From contig JAIQDT010000028.1 of assembly GCA_021521415.1 (NCBI GenBank), positions 1,401,001 through 1,465,000 of the forward strand: a stretch of DNA of 64,000 nt. Reading direction: 5' to 3'. The notes beneath the pieces are model-generated. The model was not told the origin of the DNA, ran no database searches, and saw nothing but the letters and a program-made list of their open reading frames with translations. This document shows, piece by piece, positions 53,680 through 64,000 of the stretch. A program made the position numbers and the translations under genes. How positions within the stretch are numbered: the stretch's first letter is position 1; each line of letters begins with the position of its first letter. Origin of the DNA: Bidens hawaiensis. Taxonomy: Eukaryota; Streptophyta; Magnoliopsida; Asterales; Asteraceae.

Positions 53680-56536
53680 CCAGCAAGCCCGAGCCCATGG
53701 AACCTAATCGAGGTACATGCCTGTGACTATGCATTCATACTTCTTTCCGCTTAATTCTAAGTGTTTAATGACCCATGTGTTGTTCTATTAAACAACCAGC
53801 CCTATACCTAAAAAAATCATGTTTAGGAACTGGTCACAAACTCATTCCAGAACCCTGGCTCATTACCAGCAATAAACTGATTATTTTTATTTTATTTCAA
53901 GTCTAAAAGCCTAACCGAAAACCCAGTTTTAAACCAAACGAATGGGATATAAATTAAACCGCTTAATCTTGTTAAACTTATCAGAACATATAGAGTATGC
54001 AACCTTTTTTGAAACCCTAAAAACTGGGCAAAAACGATGGTGAAACCGTGTCCAAACCAAAACCCCACATAGTCGCCAAATTCACATGTAAAACAATGTA
54101 AAAACAAACCTGAACCGAGACCATATAAAGTCTGGGAACCCTTCAAATTTTCCAGAAGTTTGATACCCCATTTGAAGCCCCTAATATGTCAAAGTTCTGA
54201 GTCCTAAATAATGGTGTGAACACCTTTGTCATTCACTTGGAAAACGCCACTTTTAAAGACCCGAAAACCCAAGAACCCGACCCTAGAACACAACCCCCTA
54301 TATGATATATTCTTAGGTTTGAGAATGAAAATTATAGTAGGATTAATGTACATTAAGAATCTGTCCAGAAACTATAAGAGTCTTATACAACGTTTTTAAA
54401 ACCGAACAAAAGGTGCTAACGGGCTCAAACCTGACTAAAGTCACTGCTAAGGTTCCGAGCACCCTATATCAAGATGGAACTCTAAATAAGTCATTACCAT
54501 ATATTAGAACAAGTCCAAACATGTTTTGTGATGAAAAACGGGTTTTAGATGAATATTGGTTACCAAGGGTATTTTTGGAGGTTAATTAAAGTCGTGCATA
54601 TACTTATAAACTCGACCCAAATCAAATAAGTTATAAAACAAAGACCTATGACCTATATATATTGAGGAACCAAATATGAAAATGACCATAAACCTCTAAA
54701 AAGTTTCACAATGTGCAGCCCTTAAAACCGAAGCAAACTTGTAGGCGTCCAGTAACTCGTTTAAGTTAAAACTAGTTTGAAAACAAACCCGATGGATAAC
54801 CATATTAACTCCTAGGCATTTAACATAATCTCCAGATGTTAAACATGCTTATTTGAGTCCTTAAAATAGTACAATTCAACCCCAAAATGATAATATTGAA
54901 GCCGGGTGTTAAAAGTCTCCCAAACCGACACTTTGGAAACTAGTTTTAATAAGAAACAAGCCGTTCAACATAAATAATATTTTATGTGATTTTACAGCCC
55001 AAAACTATTTTATGTAATTTTACAGCCCAAAACTATTTTATGTGAAACATCATTTTTAGAACCGAACTAGAACCCAAACGGGCCAAAACCAGGGCCGTTA
55101 GCGAAAATGCAGCCATGAGCATTTTTTTAAACCCATGAAATGTCAAAACAACCTATTTCGATTTCGATGTATTATAGCAAGTCTTAAATAGTTTTATAAC
55201 AAAAAGTGATTTTTTGTTAAATCATAACGAAAGGGCATTTTTGGAAACTGGCTATTTCTTAAAAACTGAAAGTATAAGAATATGTTTTGAGAACAGAAAA
55301 TCATGAGTTAAATGTGCCAAAATAATCTATAAAACATTTGAGGATAAGAGGATTCAGAAAAAGGGCCCGTTTACGAGCTTAAAAGTGTTATTTCGTTAAA
55401 ACCAACAAACGGGCCGGCTTCTAAAGAATAAAATGCTTCAAAAATATAATGTGGGTTTTCCAGAAGTTAAATATAAAATACTAAATTGTAATGATATAAA
55501 CCATTTTCAATACATACAACGCCCTTTTTGTCAAGAATTGGCGTTTAAACGTGACTTACGGTAAAACGACACAAGCCGGACAAGCATTTTGAAAAATACA
55601 AAGTTATGAATTTTTTTTTCTAACAGTAAGTATAAGTTTAAAAAATCATAATTTGAGTGTTTACTTATTTTACCAAAATTAACTAAGTCTTTAACCCGAT
55701 TTTTACCGAAACGAACGTTAAACGAAAGTGCGGGTACTAAACCTGTACAACACCAAACTTTCTGAATAATCATACCTGGAAATAGCATATTTTTGTATAA
55801 TATATGTTTCTGCAAAATTTGAAGTTTTAATTACAAGACCATTCATTTACTTAAACTATTCTTTCAAAACATCTCGTTAAAAACCGAAAAAAATAGTGAT
55901 AACCGGCATTGTTAACTTTTGTAAACACCAAACGTGGTTGTCTTGAACAAGAATCATTAAATTTCTTATATGAATAAATTATATAGCTTCTATGGTCATA
56001 TGGTAACTCGAAATCTAACCGATAGCTTGAACTTTCCAAAAATGGAAACTTTATCGAAATCCGACAAATGAACCAAGGTAACTAAAACTCTCGGAAGTTG
56101 AAATATATACCTAAAACATAAACACCAATATTATAACATTATTTAAGTGTAATCTTTCCATAAAAGGAAACTTTATTCACCAAGAACCAAACGATGTGGC
56201 CAGCACTTTGAAATAACTAGTATATAATACCAATAACAAATTTTACATTGTTGTCCAGTAACTTATTGTGAAATAATGCATATGCTAGGCATACATGGTG
56301 ATATCTAGCATAGTGCAAGCTCACTGATTATCTTTCACATACATATTGCATACGGACTGAGGTGAGTTTCGTGCTGCCCTTTTTACTTAAACTTTTTGGG
56401 CTAGATACATGCTGGTTTACTTGTGGTGTGATGTTTATCAAGACTTGTTTTCTGCCATATTTTTGTCCCACTAAAAATTTCGCAATCATTAACTCAGGAG
56501 TGAGCCTATGGCTCGTATGGGTAGTACTATTTGGGA
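53680..56536. other. Non-coding body of solo LTR G
   Basis: 2.9 kb with no credible ORF and frequent AACCGAAC/CCAAACGGG words typical of long chromoviral LTRs. It includes two adjacent copies of TTTTACAGCCCAAAACTATTTTATGT-like sequence near 54990-55040. Confidence 0.45.
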
Positions 56537-56541
56537 GACCC

Positions 56542-58493
56542 TGTAACGCCCGTTAATTTCGGTTCAAGGATTCGGAGCTTATAAAGTATGTACAATTCTC
56601 GGGATTTAACCGACATCTCCCGGACCCGGTACGTTAAAACATTTAACTTTCCTTTTAAGTTGCCATATCTTTCAAATTTGAGGGGCTAGGATGAAACAAT
56701 TTTATATTATAACAATAAACAAAAAAAAAAAAAAACCTAACCCTATTGCTTGGTCCGATCGGCAGCTTCATAGCCCCCCCCCCCCATGATTTTCTTCTTT
56801 CCAGCCACGGTGTGAGCATAAAACATCAATTAAAGGTTAGTCCTACGATTCCCCAAGTCTTTTACACCATAATTGGTCGTTATAACACGCGTATTGATCG
56901 ATTAATGGCTTGTTGTAGGCTAACCGGGTGGCTGTCCAATTGAGCATTTTCGGGACTGTTTTGAGTGACGTTTTTGCACCAAAATCCTCCTAGGTATGTG
57001 TAGTATATCATACTTAAAAATCATGTTCATTGGTGTTCGTTAGATTGGTCCACTAGTTGTAGTTTGATTGTTAGTGTTCGGTTGACTAGAATTGTAGTTT
57101 GATGCGTTTAACGCGAGGGTTGAAGTGATTACGACCAATTCAGCTCGGGGGAACTTGGTTTGATGTACGGGCTGAAAAATCATTTTTATAAGTTATGGGG
57201 CTGAATTGGTCGTCGGTTGCTCAAACGGGTCGGTACAACGCGCAATTGCGTTTATTGAATAATTGGTGCGTTGTACTTGCGAGTTACCGACCCATTTCAC
57301 CCGTGTAGCGTCGTGTGGACTTGTTGGGTGTGATTTTGTCATATTGGGTCCACACAGGGCTGAGTTGGATGTTAATGGCTTAAACGACTCTTAGACGCAC
57401 GTGTTAGTGTCACCTAGTGCTTCCGGGGGTAAATTGGGAATTCCTTATTCTCGGGAGTATCTAAGGGTCGTGTTGAGGAATGTAAGGCCCCGGGGGATGT
57501 TATGATTGAGTTTGATAAGGTCGAGGCTTTAGGTAACTCGAACCACGTTAGAGCATCTCGTAGGATAAACGAGTCCTTCGATATGAATTGTAATATTTGT
57601 ATGTAAACCGACAGGTGTTTGAGTTTTGGGATTACTTAGGGATTTCCTAGCTCGGGGTGAATACGTGTCTTGTGTCAGGTGAGTTCATGATACCCTTTTT
57701 TTTTACTCTTTTAAGATTTTGGGCTAGCATGCACACCTAAGCGTTTTGCTTGATGGATTGTTTAAAACTATTTTGGATGGGCTTACTTGTATAGGGTAGG
57801 CCTTGAGATGATACTATCGTATGTATGTATTATTGTATGGCCAATATTTGGCGATGTTAGTAGTCGTTATCGACTATGGATGTTACGGATGCCTACTTTG
57901 TGTTTGCATATGTTGATGAGATGTTATGTGTTTGGGTTGTACGTTTGCTTGACCCTGACGTTATTTCTTGGATGTTATATATATATATATATAGGGATGT
58001 ACTTATAAAGATGTTTATATATATATAAGGATGATTATTTATCGATGATGATGGCTTAAGTGATGAATCCCTTTTTATTTTTAAACTCTTGGAATGACTA
58101 TTATGATTATTAATCATTGATGTTATCTATAAAAACTTGAACTCACTCAGCTCAAGCTGATTTTGTGTGCATGTTAGTGTGAGTTTTCAGGTTAGGAGAA
58201 GGATGCCTTACCGCTTGGACGTGCATGAAGTTACTTGGACGGTGAAGGGCATACTTGGATGGAAGATTTAAATATTAAACATTTCTTTTTAAAAGTTTTA
58301 TCAAATATATTTAAATTGGTCTTTGGGCATTATTCCCGGGTTTTGGGAACTTATTTTATTAATTATGGTTTTCCGCTGAATTATACTCTGAATTGGTTGT
58401 TTTAATGAAATGAACTGTTTTCAAGTTTAAGTATTTTTACAAGTATTATGTATGAATAACAACTGTAGGGTTCCCGGGGTTCGGGGCCTTAGA
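56542..58493 (+). repeat. Solo LTR J, chromovirus-like (1952 bp)
   Basis: It starts TGTAACGCCCG and ends TTCGGGGCCTTAGA, inverted ends with a probable C-to-G change in the final CA. The perfect GACCC duplication lies at 56537-56541 and 58494-58498. It contains a C run of about 12 near 56777 and a short TA repeat near 57980. No coding. Confidence 0.78.
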
Positions 58494-59086
58494 GACCCCC
58501 ACGCACAGTGACCCTATGTCGGGTAAACCACACTGAGGTCTGCGAACCATTGCGGCATATGACCTAACGTTTGGATTATTGCTTGGTAGAGTAATAATCG
58601 GGTACAGGTGCCGTTTGGTTGTAAGTCGAGGGGAGGCTAATGATCGAATGCAGGATTGATTGTGGACTTGATTGATGTGCACCATGCTATATACTTACAT
58701 ACACACCAACTTGCGCACCTTTATAAATTAACTCTTTTATGTGTATGTGAGCTAAACTCACGAACTCACCAACTTTTTAATTGACGTTTTTTAGCATGTA
58801 TTCAGGTACCTTGTGGATAGCAATTTGGATTAGCATTGTAATGAGTATGCCTAAGGATAGAGACGTATGCCGAACATGAACAATGAAGATTAGATGCCAA
58901 AGAGATTGTAGAACCCAACACGGATTGCAGCAGTGTCAGAGAAGAGATAGTTGTGTAGTTACACCTTATTTTAAATACATAGTACAAACATTGTAGCTTC
59001 TCTTTATTAATGATTTTTCGCTGCTTACATTGGTATCAATTTGTCCATAAAACGACCAGACCCCCATAGTAGGGTGTGACACCGAT

Positions 59087-59709
59087 ATATACATAAACCA
59101 AAATAACCGCACTATTTTGATAACCAAATAACTATGTCGTCCGTGACAATTTTTCAACCCAATATTTTAACCAAAAATTCATGAACAATAAACTACAACA
59201 TATCAAAATAATAGCAAACAACAATCTCAATAAAAAACAAAAGAAACAAGCATGCCTCGTCGGAGATAACAGGCCGCCGGAGGTGCAGGTCGGAGAGTCG
59301 CCGGTGTCGGAATAGTTTGAAACCCTCTTCTTGTCTTCTTAGGTTCCCTTTTATGCCCCCCCCCCCTTTAGGTTGGTAGTGGTGAGTAATGAAGATTTGT
59401 AGTTGGTGATGAGTAATGAAGGGTTGTTGGTAGAGTAATGAGAATTGTAGAGTTGTTGTTGATGATGAGTAATAGAAGTCTCTTGATGCAGATGAGTAGA
59501 TGTAGGTATTTATGTAATTGGTTATTGTAAAAGCAAAAGTGTCATCAAAAAGCTTGGAATTTTTGCTTTTAAGAAGCATCTTTTTAACCCATAACAAATA
59601 GTAAAACTTAAAAGTGATTCTATGTTGCCCAAACATACTTATTTGCTTGTTTGCTTTTTGAAAAGCAAATAAGTAAAAAAGCAATTTTAAGAAGCTTACC
59701 CAAACACCC
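59087..59709 (-). other. Distal part of PIF-like element F
   Basis: It continues F beyond insertion G and ends with the inverted terminus. Around 59250-59340 is GC-rich (CGCCGGAGGTGCAGG) and may be the 5' leader or first exon of F's ORF1. A C run of about 11 lies near 59357. Confidence 0.5.
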
Positions 59710-60513
59710 ACTTTAATCATAAGAGTTTATTGCAGTTATGGTTTATGTGGTGAAACCCAAAACACAGTTTTCAATCCTGTGGTGGCTATTTCGCAGATAA
59801 GGCCCCTGTAGTGATCATTTTTTTTTACAATTTGGGTTTTCCGTTATATCTCTGTTAATGATTTATGTAAAACTGAAAGGTAAATCGGTCTTTTCACACA
59901 TAAACCAAATATAATAATAATATTAATAATAATAATAATATAATCCAACCCCAACCCCTATCTCTCTCTAAATCCGTCGCTTTCTTCTTTCTTCTCCGGT
60001 GAAGCACCACCTATGTATCCGGTCTAATGGTGGGGAGTGATGCATATCCATTGAGTTCTTCCTTCTCTGGTGAACACCGCTGTATTCAGTCCGATGGTCA
60101 AGAGTGAATAACCACCACCGTCGTATCCACTCCGATGGTGGTAACCCCGCAACATCGCACCACCACCACATTCATTCACGGATCTTGGGTTTCTCTCTAA
60201 TCCCTTCCTCGTCGATTTCTAGAACACCGCCTCCCTTTCAATATTGATTTTTCGATTTCCCAACCCAAGAACATGTATGATTCGGTAGTAACTACTGGTG
60301 ATGACAAGAAAAAGTGTGGGTTCAAGTGGCACGAATGGTTGCCCGTTCAGGTTCTTAATGAGGAAGCTGTTGTTGCAAAGCGGGCTCGAGAGAAAGCATT
60401 GCGGGTCCGGGTTCATGATCTGACTAAAGAAGAATCATAGTTTTTAAATTGTTATACATATTGTTCAATGTTTCCATTACCCACTAAAGCAAAAAAACAG
60501 AATATTTGGTGGT
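59710..60513. other. Unassigned stretch with a short ORF
   Basis: It has an AATAATAATA microsatellite at 59910-59942 and imperfect repeats of TCCGATGGTGG. A 55-codon ORF on the + strand (60273-60440; MYDSVVTTGDDKKKCGFKWHEW...) resembles the second half of a GRF-type zinc finger only loosely. It is probably a gene fragment or chance. Confidence 0.35.
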
Positions 60514-60957
60514 TGAAAAGCCTACCTATAAATGGGCCTCACAGATAGGCTCTAATCCATCAGAACGAAAAGAGACCAATAAGGAAGGCCCAACAAAGAA
60601 GATATTCTAGAAGACTACTTGGAGAGAAATGGATTTGGACGGAAATGATCTCCTGTTCACCTAATCCGGTTGATGGCACAAGACGTATTGTCTCAAGATA
60701 AGAAGCGTGACCTAAGGGATAAAGATCCAAGGGACAGTCGGACAAAAGGAAATAGATAATATCAATGTAACCATTGTATAAATTGTGTAACCCCTTCCCT
60801 CTATATAAAGGAAGGGAAGATCATGGATAAAGGGCACAACATCAATACATCTTACTTACATTCCACAATTATATTCGTGATCACCATTCTCTCAAGTACC
60901 GTTATAAACGTTAAACCCCCTGCCCCCCACCCCATGGGGAGGGGGGAATAGGTTTCA
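60514..60957 (+). repeat. LTR of a gypsy element (solo or truncated 5' LTR)
   Basis: It begins TGAAAAGCCTACC and ends GGTTTCA (TGAAA/TTTCA inverted ends). A TATA box CTATATAAAG lies at 60802-60810 within an inverted CTTCC/GGAAGG pair. It is followed three bases later by TTGGTGCCATCCGTGGGG, the primer-binding-site context typical of Tat-type gypsy elements. Only about 240 bp of internal leader remains. Confidence 0.65.
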
Positions 60958-60960
60958 ACA

Positions 60961-60978
60961 TTGGTGCCATCCGTGGGG
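60961..60978 (+). other. Primer-binding site of the gypsy LTR
   Basis: TTGGTGCCATCCGTGGGG matches the common plant gypsy pattern TTGGCGCCGTCTGTGGG with a few changes. Confidence 0.6.
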
Positions 60979-61089
60979 CCTGTTGATCACGGGTCTCACT
61001 TAAACCTTTGGAGAAAGTGATCAAAATCCAGATGAAACTTCATTGTTATTCCCTTCAAGCTCAGGGAAGAGCAATGTAATCACTAAACC

Positions 61090-61213
61090 AAGAGAAACGA
61101 GCACGGTGTGTCAAGACAATGGGAATCAGTAAGATACCGGCGGCCCGTGCTGAGAAACGAGCACGGTGTGTCAATACAATAGGAATCAGTGAGAAACGAG
61201 CACGGGAGAAATT
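61090..61213 (+). repeat. Short tandem repeat GAGAAACGAGCACGG
   Basis: Three units starting GAGAAACGAGCACGG (61088, 61150 and 61191), the first two followed by TGTGTCAA(G/T)ACAAT. It lies in the gypsy leader and is cut by the copia LTR at 61214. Confidence 0.7.
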
Positions 61214-61812
61214 TGTTGAGTTATAATGTCTAATGCTAGGGTTTTCTTGTATTTCGTATGCTTAAATGTTAAATATATGTAATAGGATGTGTTAGGTAGC
61301 GTATAAGTCACATCCAGCGCATAAGTTATGCGGCGCATAACTTATGTGCCGTATATCATATCCGCTGGATGTTGATTTTGTTCAAGTCTATAAATAGTTA
61401 GACTTATGTGTGACAGCAGAACTTTTGGTCATTGCCATATCTTAGAGAAAGAAAGTAGAGAGAGAAAGTGTACTGAACTTGTCATATCTTTTGTAATTGA
61501 TTGATAATGTTAATGAATATGATATTAACGTTTCTTGTGTCTTTCCATTTTTGACGAATTCCGCACTTCAAAGTACAAGCTAATAACATTCCTATCCTTA
61601 CGTACATCCTACGTCAGCGTGTAACGTCTTTTCAAGAGGTATAAAGTGTACTGAACTTGTCATATCTTTTGTAATCGATTGATAATGTTAATGAAGATGA
61701 TATTAACGTTTCTTGTGTCTTTCCATCTTTAAGGAATTCCGCACTTCAAAGCATAAGCTAATAACATTCCGATCCTTACGTACATCCTACGTCAGCGTGC
61801 AACGTCTTTTCA
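61214..61812 (+). repeat. Copia LTR K with a 180-bp tandem duplication at its 3' end
   Basis: It starts TGTTGAGTTATAATG and ends AACGTCTTTTCA. The PBS TGGTATCAAAGC follows at 61815-61826. U3 has GCGCATAAGTTATGC and GGCGCATAACTTATG palindromes (61316-61350) inside an outer CATCCAGCG/CGCTGGATG pair, then a TATA box (61389-61396). The segment 61465-61644 is repeated at 61645-61824 with about a dozen differences. Confidence 0.75.
61389..61396 (+). promoter_or_regulatory. TATA box of copia LTR K
   Basis: TATAAATA lies about 20 bp downstream of the palindrome block of LTR K. Confidence 0.6.
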
Positions 61813-62126
61813 AGTGGTATCAAAGCTATAGGCTCATTATTTTCCTGGAAAACGCAATAAATCAAGACTTTTCTCTCTATTTCTATTTTTCACCGTTGAA
61901 ACTTCTCCAAACTTTCACCATTCATTCCTAATACATTCGTGAAAAATCCTTGAAAGTTTCATTTTAATTCATCCACAAATTCAATCCAGAATGTCAAAAT
62001 TTGTTTTGTTTCATTCTGAGCGCATAAGTATGTTAGCGCATAGTTTTTGGCACATAACATATACGTCGCATAACATATACGCCGTAAATGTGTATATGCG
62101 TTGAAGACATACGCTATCATTTTTGT
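61813..62126 (+). other. Leader fragment of copia element K
   Basis: The primer-binding site is followed by an untranslated-like leader. The palindrome word GCGCATAA/GCACATAACATATACG recurs at 62020-62110. No Gag is recognised; the element is truncated by a MITE. Confidence 0.5.
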
Positions 62127-62622
62127 AAGGATCCTAAGAGAACTTTTTGAAATTAAATAACTTTGAGAGCCATTTTGGATCACAAAAGCTCCGTAAAAAT
62201 ATTTTTTTAAAAAAAGAAAAGTTTAAAAAAGTAAAAAAAAAAACTAAAACATTTATCTAGCATTCCGATTTCATAAAAAATAACTCGGTTTTGCTAAATT
62301 ATACATTTGTGTATAATACTTATAAGCACACACATACATATATGTATATATGTACATGTTATTTTTATATACATAAGTACCACTAAGATACACGATAATG
62401 TACATTTGTATATATTATGTAATTGGAGTTAATAATTTAGGAAAACCAAGATTTTCTTTATGAAACCGGGATGCTAGATAAATGTTTTGATCTTTCTTTT
62501 TACTTTTTTTATTTAAGCATCTGTTTTGGTTATATAAATTTCTTTTTTATTTTTTCTTAAAGGGTTTTTTTATTGTCCAAAATGGTTCTCAAAGTTCTCA
62601 ATTTTCAAATGGCTCTCACATG
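62127..62622. repeat. Fold-back MITE M1
   Basis: Long imperfect inverted arms: left AAGGATCCTAAGAGAACTTT... with AACTTTGAGAGCCATTTTGG, right the inverse with TGGTTCTCAAAGTTCTCAA. Inner arms also pair (AAACATTTATCTAGCAT against ATGCTAGATAAATGTTT). No ORF. Confidence 0.7.
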
Positions 62623-62645
62623 ATATATATATATATATATATATA

Positions 62646-63283
62646 GGAAGAGGATCAAGAGAAAACTCACCTTTAAAGAGAAAACTTAAAAACTCCTAAA
62701 GAATTATTTTTAATTAAAAATAAAAAAATATTTTCAAATTCTGTTTTAGCCATTATTCTTATATTTCACTTGAAAAAAATAATAAAAAAAACCGCTGTAA
62801 TGCACATACGTATTACTGTGCGATACCGTTGTATTACACATGTGTATTACTATGTATTTTTTAGTTTAATAGTGTTTTATTGCATATATTCAATATTTGT
62901 GTATTGTATATGTGTAGTAGTGTTGTATTATATGAAAAAAAAATAATAATAAAATAAAAGTCGATGTGGTGCACATGTGCATTAATGTTGTATTACACAT
63001 ACGTACTAATGTGTATTCGATGTGTGTATTAGTCTTATATTGCATGTATACAATAGTGTTGTATTCTATGCAATACAAACACTTTTGCATATATGCAATA
63101 CACACTATTACACATGCGCACTATACCGACGAGGTTACTGACAAGTTTTTTTTTGAACCAATAACAACATATAAGAATGATGGAAAAAAAAGAAACTGCA
63201 AAAAAAATTTTTAAAAAAGTTAAAAATAGTTTTTTATGAGTTTTTAAGTTTTCTCTTTAAGAGGAGTTTTTACTAGATCCCAC

Positions 63284-63286
<3 letters not shown>
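62646..63286. repeat. MITE M2
   Basis: Inverted ends share TTAAAGAGAAAACTTAAAAACTC (near 62673 and, inverted, near 63237). The interior has repeated TATTACACATGTGTATTA-like words. TA microsatellites flank both sides. Confidence 0.7.
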
Positions 63287-63321
<35 letters not shown>

Positions 63322-63326
<5 letters not shown>

Positions 63327-63651
63327 GATGGATAATTTGATAACCTTGATAAGTTTTAAGAACTTTATTCTTAACCACACATTTAATTAAATAGATTAGA
63401 TTATGTGGTTGAGATTAAATTTAATTAAAAATTAAAGTAGGAGAGAGAAAAAATATGTGCAGTGATTACACTAATTTAAATGTTCGTTATACCTACGTAA
63501 AACGTCGATTCGATGCATAAAAAATTCTGTAATTTTTTTACGTATATGTAACCTACATATATTACGTATGTGTAAAAAAATTCAAAAAATATTGTTACAT
63601 TGAGTTCTTTCGAGTTCTTAAAACTCAAAGTGGTTTTCAAAAGAAATCTCC

Positions 63652-63655
<4 letters not shown>
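63322..63655. repeat. MITE M3
   Basis: It begins GAGGATGGATAATTTG and ends AAGAAATCTCCCAAC, lying exactly between two TA microsatellites (63287-63322 and 63655-63691). The ends share TTTTAAGAACT in inverted orientation. Confidence 0.5.

Positions 63656-63726
<71 letters not shown>
63655..63726. repeat. Compound TA/GA microsatellite
   Basis: About 18 TA units followed by about 17 GA units, between MITEs M3 and M4. Confidence 0.9.
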
Positions 63727-63728
<2 letters not shown>

Positions 63729-64000
63729 CGATCAAGAGAAAACTCATCCTTAGAGAGAAAACTTAAAAACTGCTAAAGAATTATTTTTAATTAAAAAATA
63801 AAAATATATATTTTTAAAATTCTGTTTTTGCCATTATTCTTATACTTTATTACCCTTCACTCGAAAAAAAAACAGCTGTAATGCACATACGCATTACTAT
63901 GCGATACCATTGTATTATACATGTGTATTACTATATTTTTTTTTAAGTTCAATAGTGTTTAATTTCATATATTCAATATTTTTGTATTGTGTATGTGTTG
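63727..64000. repeat. MITE M4, second copy of M2 (cut by window end)
   Basis: ACGATCAAGAGAAAACTCAT, then AGAGAGAAAACTTAAAAACT and the following 250 bp parallel the start of M2 at 62650-62900. Confidence 0.7.

Larger units (their letters stand above)
35935..59081 (+). repeat. Long chromovirus-type solo LTR G, split by four later insertions
   Basis: It starts TGTAACAACCC and ends AGTAGGGTGTGACA, with a perfect 5-bp duplication CCGAT (35930-35934, 59082-59086). After removing element B, the Helitron-like unit and solo LTRs I and J, about 5.5 kb remains: 35935-36808, 49164-49893, 51049-51476, 53680-56541 and 58499-59081. No gag/pol is present and no second copy of either end occurs inside, so I call it a solo LTR. 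Near its end ACTCACCAACTTTTTAATTG then GCATGTATTCAGGTA resembles the matching parts of I and J. A LARD-type element is the alternative. Confidence 0.65.
32256..59709 (-). mobile_element. PIF-like DNA transposon F, split by a 23-kb nested insertion
   Basis: The left end is GGGTGTGTTTGGGTAAGCTT (32256); the inverted right end GAAGCTTACCCAAACACCC lies at 59691-59709. Inside are a HARBI1-like transposase and a Myb-like ORF1, both on the - strand. The element is one unit because solo LTR G removes cleanly: CCGAT precedes G at 35930-35934 and follows it at 59082-59086, and the AACCAAAATAA-type repeats on both sides match. Without inserts F is about 4.3 kb. Target duplication of F itself was not resolved. 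Confidence 0.75.

Noticed and set aside
35935..59081. Full-length LTR retrotransposon with two LTRs
   Set aside because: Neither terminal sequence recurs inside, and no gag/pol remains after removing nested inserts.
59041..59081. Alternative end for solo LTR J at AAACGACCA before GACCC (59059)
   Set aside because: GACCC also follows CCTTAGA at 58493; that end gives better inverted termini with TGTAACGCCC and leaves a normal LTR 3' region for G.
60273..60440. 55-codon ORF as a real gene
   Set aside because: Similarity to GRF zinc fingers is too weak; kept only as a note in the surrounding region.
62890..63214. Open frames rich in Tyr/Cys/Ile/His in the MITE region
   Set aside because: They translate repeated TATTACACATGTG words and have no coding character.

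Overview
The window is nuclear DNA from a flowering plant. It holds spliced genes with GT-AG introns, a plant-type histone H2A.X, PIF/Harbinger DNA transposons, Ty1/copia and Ty3/gypsy retrotransposons and many MITEs. The copia elements carry an extra long ORF after pol and CG-rich palindromes, as in Sireviruses. The style of that third ORF reminds me of repeats common in Asteraceae (daisy family); this is an inference from memory, not a search. About nine tenths of the window is mobile DNA, much of it nested, and several nests can be resolved because target-site duplications (TSDs) are visible.

Left block (1-20.5 kb, nested). A nearly complete Sirevirus-like copia element A (+ strand, 5' end outside the window) carries gag, pol and a 925-aa third ORF, and ends in a 486-bp LTR at 11037. 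It sits inside the broken gag of an older copia element C (- strand, 11038-14558). C sits inside the reverse-transcriptase region of a decayed gypsy element D (- strand, 14559-20528). D's gag/protease region was also split by two solo LTRs (15956-17723 and 18052-19685), each with a 5-bp TSD.

Genic island (20.5-31 kb). Three related PIF/Harbinger elements with GGCTGAGGGGTG termini and TAA TSDs lie here. E1 (21763-23637) has only the Myb-like ORF1. E2 (27997-30042) has only the transposase, broken by one stop codon. E3 (30046-30919) is an internal-deletion derivative sharing its TAA with E2. Between E1 and E2 lie the only recognisable host genes: a spliced HEAGH-motif protein related to M41/FtsH-type peptidases (24352-26570, 5' end not found) and an intact two-exon histone H2A.X gene (27245-27763, - strand) whose promoter ends where E2 begins.

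Right block (32-59.7 kb, nested). A second, different PIF-like element F (both ends at about 32256 and 59709) carries a decayed transposase and Myb-like ORF1. It was split by a long chromovirus-type solo LTR G (35935-59081, TSD CCGAT). G in turn received Sirevirus copy B (36809-49158, - strand, TSD ATTAA, two 444-bp LTRs differing at 4 sites), a Helitron-like unit (49894-51048), solo LTR I (51477-53674, TSD CAGAA) and solo LTR J (56542-58493, TSD GACCC).

The 59.7-64 kb tail holds a gypsy LTR with its primer-binding site, a copia LTR with a different palindrome family and a 180-bp duplication, and a cluster of MITEs embedded in TA microsatellites.

Most notable observation: in both Sirevirus copies the third ORF has what looks like its own promoter and spliced leader. 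A cluster of GGCGAAGTT/AACTTCGCC palindromes lies directly upstream of a CCCTATATAA box. It is followed by a conserved splice donor (GTATGTGTTG) and a conserved acceptor (TTTTGTGCAG) two bases before the ORF's ATG. The LTR shows the same order of palindromes then TATA box. This suggests the element duplicated its promoter module to drive an accessory protein.
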